The notes under the pieces are model-generated. The model searched no databases, was not told the DNA's origin, and saw only the letters and a list, made by a program, of their open reading frames with translations. A stretch of 64,000 bases of DNA, from positions 1 through 64,000 of the forward strand of contig SUXS01000004.1 of NCBI GenBank assembly GCA_015060865.1. Direction: 5' to 3'. Each line of letters begins with the position of its first letter. The first letter of the stretch is position 1. Positions 53,390 through 59,437 of this stretch are shown piece by piece. The DNA is from Bacteroidales bacterium (GTDB lineage: Bacteria; Bacteroidota; Bacteroidia; Bacteroidales; Bacteroidaceae). A program made the translations under genes and the position numbers.

Positions 53390-54414
53390 TTGTATAATTC
53401 GTAGAACTTCAATACTTTCGAGTTAAATTTATCTTTATTTTCCCCAACAAGTTTTTGATATGTTAACAACTCTCCTATCACTGAGAATTTTCGCGGAGCA
53501 CCATGTAGAATATTATCCGCCTCACACTCTTTAAGAATAGAACCGTTTCCTGTTCGTTTAGTATCTCGTAATAATTCGTTCATTTTTTCTGCCATATTCT
53601 TGTAAAGTTTCGAATATGCATCCAATCTTTCCAACTTGTCTATTTCCTTATTGAACTGATATACTATACATCCTAGTTTGACTTCATAACCTTTTTTAAT
53701 GTATACATCAACAATATTATGGGATGTTCCCCCTTTGCAAACACCTATAAAATGGGCTATCATTTGTTTAATTCCTTCACCATAAACAATGTCTATATCA
53801 TCAAGCTTTCCTCTAATATAAAATTGGTTGTTTTCTTCAGCTGGTTGATTATCTCCTAAAATTTTCCTAACCATATTTTTATATTTATCACTAAAACTGT
53901 TAGAAGATTTTCCTAATAAATACTCCGTAAACTTTGACTCAAGATAAAGAACTGCCTGTTCTTTGTGAGAAATCAACGCCACATCTATCTTCGAGGGACG
54001 TTTCGAATTGAATACTTTATTAGGAACCTCAAAACGCACATCATCATACTCTATGCCTGAAATTCTAATTGTATTTGTAGGACTGATTGAATGAAACAAA
54101 AGAAGAGGAAGAAGAGCAGATGAATGTAGAACTAAAATTCTTGAGTCCATACCCTCCATGTAAGAAGAGATATAATTGTTTAGCTCAAAAATTCTTATTA
54201 GATCAGCTTTTTTCTTAAAACATAGTGAATGCTCGGATTCTACATTTTCTTTGGGTTTCCATAATGTATACTTTAGGGAACTGCGGTTATCATCTATGAA
54301 TTCTTTCCATAAAGCATAAGCTTTATTGACTTTAGCACTCCCTATCATAGAACAAAACTCTTCCAACTTAATCGCTTTCTCTTTTTTCATAACATCATGT
54401 TTTTTTGTTTGCAT
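53386..54414 (-). CDS. Putative PD-(D/E)XK restriction endonuclease-like protein
   Basis: A 342-residue cytosolic protein. Residues 139-165 (RPSKIDVALISHKEQAVLYL then ESKFTEYL) give a D144...E159-x-K161 PD-(D/E)XK-type site. The surrounding segments SSALLPLLLF and VRFEVPNKVF resemble those of the putative restriction nuclease family typified by PGN_0703; I make this assignment from memory. Base composition is clearly more A/T-rich than in the flanking genes, a sign of transfer. No methylase is adjacent. Coupled to a metallophosphoesterase. A TATATTTG element lies about 34 bp upstream. Confidence 0.55.
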   Translation of the reverse strand: MQTKKHDVMKKEKAIKLEEFCSMIGSAKVNKAYALWKEFIDDNRSSLKYTLWKPKENVESEHSLCFKKKADLIRIFELNNYISSYMEGMDSRILVLHSSALLPLLLFHSISPTNTIRISGIEYDDVRFEVPNKVFNSKRPSKIDVALISHKEQAVLYLESKFTEYLLGKSSNSFSDKYKNMVRKILGDNQPAEENNQFYIRGKLDDIDIVYGEGIKQMIAHFIGVCKGGTSHNIVDVYIKKGYEVKLGCIVYQFNKEIDKLERLDAYSKLYKNMAEKMNELLRDTKRTGNGSILKECEADNILHGAPRKFSVIGELLTYQKLVGENKDKFNSKVLKFYELYK

Positions 54415-54447
54415 TATATAATACGAACTAGAAATTTAATACTACCG

Positions 54448-54455
54448 CAAATATA
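54448..54455 (-). promoter_or_regulatory. -7 element of the nuclease-phosphoesterase pair
   Basis: Minus-strand TATATTTG, about 34 bp upstream of the start at 54414. Confidence 0.6.
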
Positions 54456-54729
54456 GCGTTTTCTAACAAACGTTCATTGTTTTTAGCAAGAAATAACATT
54501 TCATCAAAAAAGGGGTTGCAAGTCAGATTTAGTCTCTATCACCCCACCATTCCGACCTAAAAAAGAGTTTGGAACGCCATTAATTGTTAAACTTTCTTAA
54601 CGCGGAGCACCAAACACCCCGAAAAGGGCCGTTTTTGGCTCTTCATAAAATTTCTCATTCGTACTATATATTATACGTTCTTCGAACGTGGGCGCTCTTT
54701 GTCTTTATTTGTCATTTAAATATGTTTTT
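54456..54729. other. Spacer between divergent genes
   Basis: About 270 bp, no gene. Contains an ACGTTC/GAACGT inverted repeat near 54674-54690 upstream of the SLOG-type gene and a TTAATTGTTAAACTTTCTTAAC motif of a kind seen upstream of Bacteroidales genes. A/T-rich. Confidence 0.4.
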
Positions 54730-55074
54730 ATGAAAGTTGCTATTGTTGGTTCTCGGTCGGCCTCTGATTATGAGGCTTGGAAAAAGTTGGCTTTGGGTGT
54801 GTTGCCTGAAAACATTTCTATGGTTGTGTCGGGCGGTGCGAAGGGTATCGATGCCTTTGCGGCCCGCTTGGCTGAGGAGCTGGGACTTCCGCTCCTGGAG
54901 TTTAAGCCCGATTACGGGAAGTATGGACGAGGTGCTCCGCTCGTACGGAATACGGAGATTGTAAATGCGGCGGACTATGTGCTTGCCTTCCCCTCGGGGG
55001 AATCGAAAGGCACGTACGACGCCATTCGGAAAGCACGCAAACAGAACAAAAGGCTGCGTGTGTGTGCTCTTTGA
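54730..55074 (+). CDS. DUF2493/SLOG-type nucleotide-binding protein
   Basis: A 114-residue Rossmann-like protein: KVAIVGSRSASDYEAWKK, then VVSGGAKGIDAFAARLAEELG and FKPDYGKYGRGAPLVRNTEI, and ADYVLAFPSGESKGTYDAI. This is the SLOG/DprA-like fold of the YspA/DUF2493 group, which binds nucleotide ligands or phosphorylated nucleosides. The start is set at ATG 54730 because the family begins MKVAIVG; the track's 14 extra residues are unlike it. Alone and short, it may work in nucleotide signalling or defence. Confidence 0.8.
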   Translation: MKVAIVGSRSASDYEAWKKLALGVLPENISMVVSGGAKGIDAFAARLAEELGLPLLEFKPDYGKYGRGAPLVRNTEIVNAADYVLAFPSGESKGTYDAIRKARKQNKRLRVCAL

Positions 55075-55105
55075 CACGATTTATTAACAAAAACAGAAAA
55101 GAATT

Positions 55106-55666
55106 ATGGAGAAAATCACGATTAAGCAGTTGGTGAGTCGCTACAGATTCAAGGACATCGCAGAGGAACTGGCAACTGTATGGGAGCACAATCCCATCGG
55201 CACCGACTATCGAGACTACAAGATACTCTACCGCCGCTTACAGCAAGCGGCTACCGTGAACACCGAGCACACGATCCACGTCTCCTCCCGATGGGATAAG
55301 GAGTGGCAAGAGGGACGGTGCGTAGTTATTGGCACCGAAGAGCCACTGCCCAGTACGGTAGAGTGGCACGAATCGCTTGCCGAGGTACTGGGAATGAAGA
55401 TCGTCGTCGGCAAGGATGTGGCAATAAGCGAAAAGGAACTCCTTGCTGGGCTGTTTCACGAAATCACGAAAATGCCTATCGAGGAAAAGGTGGCGTTGGA
55501 GAAGAGGCGTTATTGGATACCGTGGTTCAACAACCCGCGCAACCAATGGCGCTTGAGAAGGCTGAAAAGCAAAATCACTCTACCGATTCGCCTGCTCTAC
55601 AGCAAATTCCTCTATAAGGAGGAGGTGGAGAACTATAAGCACCCACGGAAAAGAAAAAGAGACTAA
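55106..55666 (+). CDS. Hypothetical protein
   Basis: A 186-residue soluble protein, family not recognised with certainty. It is basic at the end (HPRKRKRD) and has two striking features: a HESLAEVLGMKIV segment, and a Trp/Arg-rich stretch YWIPWFNNPRNQWRLRRLKS near 140-160. No signal peptide. Similar proteins occur in Bacteroidales, often near other small unknowns, but function is not known to me. It follows the SLOG gene by 31 bp and may be co-transcribed. Confidence 0.6.
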   Translation: MEKITIKQLVSRYRFKDIAEELATVWEHNPIGTDYRDYKILYRRLQQAATVNTEHTIHVSSRWDKEWQEGRCVVIGTEEPLPSTVEWHESLAEVLGMKIVVGKDVAISEKELLAGLFHEITKMPIEEKVALEKRRYWIPWFNNPRNQWRLRRLKSKITLPIRLLYSKFLYKEEVENYKHPRKRKRD

Positions 55667-55702
55667 CAGATAAAGTGTATTAATGCAAAAAACAGACAAG
55701 AA

Positions 55703-56191
55703 ATGAAAAGAACATGGATGATGATGTGTATGGCCTTTGTAGCATTGGCCATACAGGCACAAGGAGAGAAACTGAACGTGCTGAACTACAGCGGCAAGTT
55801 GTATGTATCGGGGATAGACGTGATAGAGACGCCCCGGTATATCTCGTTCACCGACCACGCTCTGCTCAGCAAGACAGCAAGCGTGCCTATGCTTGAGCGA
55901 ACAACGGTAGAGCTGGACTTTGCCAACAACCGCATCAAGGTGCAGGGAGAGGAAGAGACGCCCATCAGAGTCACCGCCATCAAGAAGCACGGCGACTGCG
56001 TAGTCATCTACGCCGTCCCTACAGACTCGAAGGACAAGTTTGAAATCGTGTTCCCCAAATACGAAAACCCCTATATGCTACAAATCACACAAGAGGACGA
56101 CAAGGTAAGCATCGCCCGATGCAATCTACAAAGCGAACCTCCTGTAATCGACCCAGAAGAGGCTATACTACAGATGCTGATGGGGTTGTGA
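55703..56191 (+). CDS. Hypothetical exported protein
   Basis: A 162-residue protein with a signal peptide (WMMMCMAFVALAIQAQ) and then a beta-rich domain of about 130 residues (LYVSGIDVIETPRYISFTDH, TVELDFANNRIKVQGEEETP). It ends with an acidic tail. Likely periplasmic; fold unclear. 36 bp after the previous gene in the same direction. No family recognised. No clear terminator follows: the next feature is the left end of the inverted-repeat cassette. Confidence 0.6.
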   Translation: MKRTWMMMCMAFVALAIQAQGEKLNVLNYSGKLYVSGIDVIETPRYISFTDHALLSKTASVPMLERTTVELDFANNRIKVQGEEETPIRVTAIKKHGDCVVIYAVPTDSKDKFEIVFPKYENPYMLQITQEDDKVSIARCNLQSEPPVIDPEEAILQMLMGL

Positions 56192-56316
56192 ACGGAGATA
56201 TATAACGAGTGAGAAGCACGAGGTTTACTTCAATATTTTTCACCCAAAGTGGAAATCTTATCACAGTATGCCGTAAAGAAAGCCGATTTCATCAATATGC
56301 TTTCTACCTTTTCCAC

Positions 56317-56412
56317 CTGCCACCCTCCGCCAAAGGGTGATAATCAACTGCAGATTAAAATATTAATGGCGGACACTGCGTACGATAATCCACGTATGCC
56401 AGTGTCCGCCAT
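56317..56412 (+). repeat. Left 96-bp inverted repeat of the cassette
   Basis: Outer motif CTGCCACCCTCCGCCAA (56317-56333) and inner hairpin TGGCGGACACTG...CAGTGTCCGCCA (56366-56412). The hairpin lies 3' of the HU-like gene and may terminate it. Confidence 0.85.
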
Positions 56413-56445
56413 CAACATTCAACATTCAGCATTCATCATTCAAAG
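56413..56445. repeat. Degenerate 7-bp tandem repeat (CAACATT type)
   Basis: Units CAACATT, CAACATT, CAGCATT, CATCATT between the left hairpin and the end of the HU-like gene; it runs into the stop codon. Confidence 0.8.
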
Positions 56446-57072
56446 ATTCCCCTTCACATAAAACCGTACGTTCTTTGAGCCCATGGCACGTAGCTTGCCT
56501 GAGCGCACCAGCTCCTTGAGCTTCTTCGTGGCGGTATAGCGCGAGCATTCACATACCGACTCAAACTCGCGGCGCTGCATATACTCGTGCTCATCGAGGT
56601 ACTTTGCCAAGCGGCGCTCTATCACCTCATCGGTCAGCCGCTTGTTGGGATTGGGGCCTCCGCTCACGATATCGGCACCGCGCATGGCCTGCTTCATCTC
56701 CGCGCAGGGAGTGAAGAGGATGTTCTTCACACGGATATCGTTCTTCGTCACGCGATCTTCCAGTTTCTTGCGTCCACAGGTGAGCGACAGGCTGAAGGTA
56801 CCAATGTGGTCTATCTCCACGCGGTTGCCATCGAGCAGTTCATCACACACGCACTTGCCGAGGGCCTGCAACACGGCCGCTATGTCTGACTCGGTCACGC
56901 TACACGCGAAGTTGATATACTCTGCCAGCTCCTTCGTGGTGGTGAGCTTGCTGTTCACTACGGTCACCGCCATCTGCGGATTCTTCTCTGTGGCGGTTCC
57001 CGTGAGGTCATTTTGCCTACGCAGCTGGTAGGCAATAGTGCCTGATTTCTTGGTTGTTGTCTTTTTTGTCAT
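56440..57072 (-). CDS. HU-like protein with winged-helix tail
   Basis: A 210-residue protein. N-terminal half is HU-related of the Bacteroidales type (IAYQLRRQNDLTGT then VAVT-like LTTTKELAEYINFACSVTES, NRVEIDHIGTFSLSL). The last ~65 residues resemble a helix-turn-helix (LTDEVIERRLAKYLDEHEYM and ECSRYTATKKLKELVRSGKL). The combination points to a sequence-specific architectural regulator. It has its own promoter (57215-57245) and a leader that contains the central 22-bp repeat array, a probable autoregulatory site. Confidence 0.75.
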   Translation of the reverse strand: MTKKTTTKKSGTIAYQLRRQNDLTGTATEKNPQMAVTVVNSKLTTTKELAEYINFACSVTESDIAAVLQALGKCVCDELLDGNRVEIDHIGTFSLSLTCGRKKLEDRVTKNDIRVKNILFTPCAEMKQAMRGADIVSGGPNPNKRLTDEVIERRLAKYLDEHEYMQRREFESVCECSRYTATKKLKELVRSGKLRAMGSKNVRFYVKGNL

Positions 57073-57110
57073 AAAGGCTTATAGTTAGTGGATTAATTCT
57101 CTTCCAATCT

Positions 57111-57200
57111 ATTTACCGCTGCCCAACAGCAACGTTATCTTTGCACAAGGGCAACCTTGCTGTTGCGCAACATCAAGGTTACCCTTGCGCAGCGGTAAAT
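57111..57200. promoter_or_regulatory. 22-bp repeat array inside a perfect 12-bp inverted repeat
   Basis: ATTTACCGCTGC (57111-57122) and GCAGCGGTAAAT (57189-57200) are exact reverse complements. Between them three 22-bp units start at about 57125, 57147 and 57169, each ending TTGC(A/G)C. Units 2 and 3 also form an inner inverted pair CAAGGGCAACCTTG / CAAGGTTACCCTTG. It may be an operator or an iteron-like site. Confidence 0.75.
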
Positions 57201-57214
57201 AACTTTGTTTGATA

Positions 57215-57245
57215 CAAAAGTACAAAACTCTTGGCGATTTTCCAA
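57215..57245 (-). promoter_or_regulatory. Promoter of the HU-like gene
   Basis: Minus strand TTGG, 19-bp spacer, TACTTTTG. The 22-bp repeats lie between it and the gene, in the transcribed leader. Confidence 0.7.
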
Positions 57246-57269
57246 CTTCCAAGGTGCGAAATTATTCTA

Positions 57270-57300
57270 TTGATTCCGCTTTCGTGGGATTGTATCTTTG
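57270..57300 (+). promoter_or_regulatory. Upstream promoter of the VirE-like gene
   Basis: TTGA, 19-bp spacer, TATCTTTG. A second -7 element, TAACTTTG, is at 57429-57436. Confidence 0.6.
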
Positions 57301-57428
57301 TGACCGAATTGAGGCAGCATGGTTGATGTTATCGTCATCGTCATCGTTAACGTTGGAAAATATAACTTGTTTGTTATTTTTCCTTACGTAGCATATCAAT
57401 TGCAGAACAAACGCTGTTGGCGGCATCG

Positions 57429-57436
57429 TAACTTTG
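57429..57436 (+). promoter_or_regulatory. Proximal -7 element of the VirE-like gene
   Basis: TAACTTTG matches TAnnTTTG, 40 bp before the ATG. No -33 at the usual spacing. Confidence 0.5.
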
Positions 57437-57476
57437 CGGCAGAAAACCGAAACACATTATATAAATAGGAACTACT

Positions 57477-58787
57477 ATGAAAAAATTGTTTGAAACAGTA
57501 AAGGCATGGTTGCGAAGCAGAGTTACAGCCATGAAGAGTGAAAAGGGAAGAGTGAAGAGTGAAAAGGTTACGGAGAAAAAGACATCTCGCAAACAACCTA
57601 TATCCGTTGCAAGTGAGGCCTTCCCCCTCAGGGGGAATAAGAAGGGGGCCGCTCTTACCCTGCCCGAAGTACAGGCGGTACTATGCAGCAAGTATGAGCT
57701 GCGCTACAACCTGCTCAGCGAGCAGAGCGAGTACCGCGATCGGGGCAGCGAGGGCGACTTCCTCCCCATCAGCAAACGTGTCTATATGACCTGGCTGATG
57801 GACATACAGGCCGAGGGCTACAACTACACATGGCTCGAAGGGGTGCGCATCGCCGCCGAGTCGCTACACATACCGTCGTATCATCCCGTGACGCAGTACT
57901 TCGCCACCCTGCCCCAGTGGGACGGCACCGACCGCCTACGTCCCTTGATACAGCGCCTCACCACCGACGAGACCATGGTAGGCTATCTCTGCCGCTGGAT
58001 GCTCGCTCTCGTAGCACAAGCACAGGGGCGTACCGATGCGGTGTATGCCAACAGTGTGGCGCCGCTCCTCGTGAGCGAGCAGCAGGGCCTGCACAAGAGC
58101 ACCTTCTGCCGCATGCTGTTGCCACCCGAGCTACGTGAGTACTATACCGATAACTTCGACCTCACGGCCGAGAGCCAATGCGAGCGCAAGCTGCTCGACA
58201 GCCTGCTCATCAACCTCGACGAGTTTGACCGCTACTCATCGCGCAAGCAGAGCACCTTGAAGAACCTGATGCAGATGACCTCACTACGCATGCGCAAGGC
58301 ATACCGCAACCACTCCGTCACGCTTCCGCGCATCGCCTCCTTCATCGGCACCAGCAACACCGCTGCCCTGCTCACCGACCCTACGGGCAGCCGCCGTTTC
58401 CTCTGCATAGACATCCGCGAGATGATCGATGTGGACACTCCCATCGACTATCCCCAGCTCTATGCCCAATGCATGACATCGCTCGCCGAGGGCGAGCGCC
58501 ACTGGTTCACGCCCGAAGAGGTGAAGGACATCGAGCGCCGCAACCGCGACTACCGCCGCCACCGCCCCGTGGAGGAACTCTTCTTCCGTCACTACCGCCT
58601 GCCCCGCGAGGGCGAAGCACCCACACTGCTCAGCGCCGCCCACATCTATGAGCACCTCACCCGCTGCGATGCCCGCCTGATGAAGAGCGTCTGTGCCCAG
58701 ACCTTCGGCAAGGTACTCCGTGGGCTCGGTGCCGTACGCAGCGAACATCATGACAAGAGGGTGTATGCGGTGATACCGGTCGAGTGA
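57477..58787 (+). CDS. VirE-family (PF05272-type) ATPase/primase-associated protein
   Basis: A 436-residue protein. The VirE core spans about 115-360: PVTQYFATLPQWDGTDRL, a Walker A variant SEQQGLHKSTFCRMLL at about 199-215, NLDEFDRYSSRKQSTLKNLM (Walker B-like) and FIGTSNTAALLTDPTGSRRF. The end resembles DUF3874. These proteins are SF3-like helicase relatives of plasmid and phage primases. Residues 20-33 (SEKGRVKSEK) come from a 7-bp tandem repeat and 46-58 from a palindromic repeat, so the N-terminal 60 residues are an insertion-tolerant linker. An N-terminal primase domain is absent. Confidence 0.8.
   Translation: MKKLFETVKAWLRSRVTAMKSEKGRVKSEKVTEKKTSRKQPISVASEAFPLRGNKKGAALTLPEVQAVLCSKYELRYNLLSEQSEYRDRGSEGDFLPISKRVYMTWLMDIQAEGYNYTWLEGVRIAAESLHIPSYHPVTQYFATLPQWDGTDRLRPLIQRLTTDETMVGYLCRWMLALVAQAQGRTDAVYANSVAPLLVSEQQGLHKSTFCRMLLPPELREYYTDNFDLTAESQCERKLLDSLLINLDEFDRYSSRKQSTLKNLMQMTSLRMRKAYRNHSVTLPRIASFIGTSNTAALLTDPTGSRRFLCIDIREMIDVDTPIDYPQLYAQCMTSLAEGERHWFTPEEVKDIERRNRDYRRHRPVEELFFRHYRLPREGEAPTLLSAAHIYEHLTRCDARLMKSVCAQTFGKVLRGLGAVRSEHHDKRVYAVIPVE
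57534..57577. repeat. 7-bp tandem repeat inside the VirE-like coding region
   Basis: Units AGAGTGA, AAAGGGA, AGAGTGA, AGAGTGA, AAAGG in frame, encoding KSEKGRVKSEK. Confidence 0.75.
57612..57652. repeat. Palindromic G/C-run repeat embedded in the VirE-like gene
   Basis: Reads GAGGCCTTCCCCCTCAGGGG...AAGGGGGCC. On the other strand it begins GGCCCCCTTCTTATTCCCCC, close to the ntpI element. In frame. Confidence 0.7.
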
Positions 58788-58816
58788 AAAGATGAAAGTG
58801 GAAAGATGAAAGTTAG
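58786..58816. repeat. Degenerate 7-bp tandem repeat (GATGAAA type)
   Basis: Units GATGAAA, GTGGAAA, GATGAAA between the VirE-like stop codon and the right hairpin, mirror image of the tract at 56413-56445. Confidence 0.75.
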
Positions 58817-58823
58817 GAGCATA

Positions 58824-58919
58824 ATGGCGGACACTGGCGTACATGGATTATTGTACGCAGTGTCCGCCACTAGTTTATTATCAATCATTGCTTTACCCAT
58901 GATTGGCGGAGGGTGGCAG
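58824..58919 (-). repeat. Right 96-bp inverted repeat of the cassette
   Basis: Hairpin ATGGCGGACACTGG...GTGTCCGCCA (58824-58870) and outer motif TTGGCGGAGGGTGGCAG (58903-58919). Same length as the left copy; the 45-bp hairpin differs from it at about three positions. It may terminate the VirE-like gene. Confidence 0.85.
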
Positions 58920-59352
58920 ATAGAAAACGGGAAGACTATTTGAGACTTTCGTCACCTCGGATTTCCCAGTCCGGGTATTTTAGGTAGATATTATGAAATC
59001 ACTATACTCACGGCAGATTGAAATCCACCGTGACACCACATTCCTACTCCCGCAAACAAAGCCACAGAATATAGATGCCTGAGATATAAAAAGTAACGGA
59101 AGACTACAATCAGAGCCTTCCGTTACCTTCCCTTTCACAAAGGGTAATTCATCGTATTAGTATTATTTACGCTTACCCATTACCTTTAGCAGTTAAAATA
59201 TGTATTCCTATGCAGTCGCATTTCCAACTATTATGTGTATTTTTGTGTCGTCAATTTGATTACATTCAAGGCAAGCTGGCACGATGATTATCTGAAATGA
59301 GAACAAAAGCAATTGGGTCGTACTGATATAATAGAAATTGCTTATTAGATTT
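58920..59352. other. Degraded stretch right of the cassette
   Basis: About 430 bp, no intact gene. A minus-strand frame ending near 59208 reads VPACLECNQIDDTKIHIIVGNATA-like and is followed by a minus-strand terminator (59091-59124), so the 3' end of a lost leftward gene is possible. The N-terminal gene remnant at 59353 lies at the right edge. Confidence 0.35.
59091..59124 (-). terminator. Hairpin with minus-strand T run
   Basis: GTAACGGAAG / CTTCCGTTAC stem; on the minus strand it is followed by TTTTTATA. No intact gene upstream of it, so it may be left over from a lost gene. Confidence 0.6.
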
Positions 59353-59424
59353 ATGCCCGAAAACAACCGCATAGAATATAAAAGAGAATTGACCTCGGAT
59401 TTGGAAACAGAGCCTAAGAAATGA
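59353..59424 (+). pseudogene. 5' remnant of an AlbA_2-type ATP-binding gene
   Basis: A 23-codon frame reads MPENNRIEYKRELTSDLET and stops. This is the conserved start of AlbA_2 (divergent AAA_4) domain proteins, where EYKREL is followed by a helix ending in a glycine-rich loop; here it is cut off at once. Together with the 3' remnant at 7705-8100 it shows that such genes have decayed at least twice in this window. The two parts need not come from one gene. Confidence 0.55.
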
Positions 59425-59437
59425 TTAACATTGCTAT

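Larger units (their letters stand above)
57073..57476. other. Central control region of the cassette
   Basis: A 404-bp divergent intergenic region. From left: a 90-bp structure of three 22-bp repeats inside a perfect 12-bp inverted repeat (57111-57200), the leftward promoter (57215-57245), two rightward promoters (57270-57300 and 57429-57436), and a CGTCATCGTCATCGTTAACG microrepeat near 57329-57352 that resembles motifs near 618 and 1374. Confidence 0.7.
56317..58919. mobile_element. Two-gene cassette bounded by 96-bp inverted repeats
   Basis: A 2603-bp unit. Both ends read CTGCCACCCTCCGCCAA, then a variable 34-bp stretch, then a conserved 45-bp hairpin that begins TGGCGGACACTGCGTAC. Between the repeats lie a leftward HU-like gene and a rightward VirE-like ATPase gene, both facing outward, with a 400-bp central control region that holds a 22-bp repeat array. 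No transposase, integrase or target duplication is visible. VirE-like and HU-like gene pairs are common neighbours in Bacteroidales; the bounding repeats are what makes this unit look mobile. Confidence 0.55.

Noticed and set aside
53386-54414. The A/T-rich protein as an abortive-infection or HEPN protein
   Set aside because: No RxxxxH-type motif found; the D...ExK arrangement fits the PD-(D/E)XK group better.
56317-58919. The cassette as a standard insertion sequence
   Set aside because: No DDE, HUH or recombinase gene inside and no clear target duplication at the ends, so I call it a repeat-bounded cassette rather than an IS.
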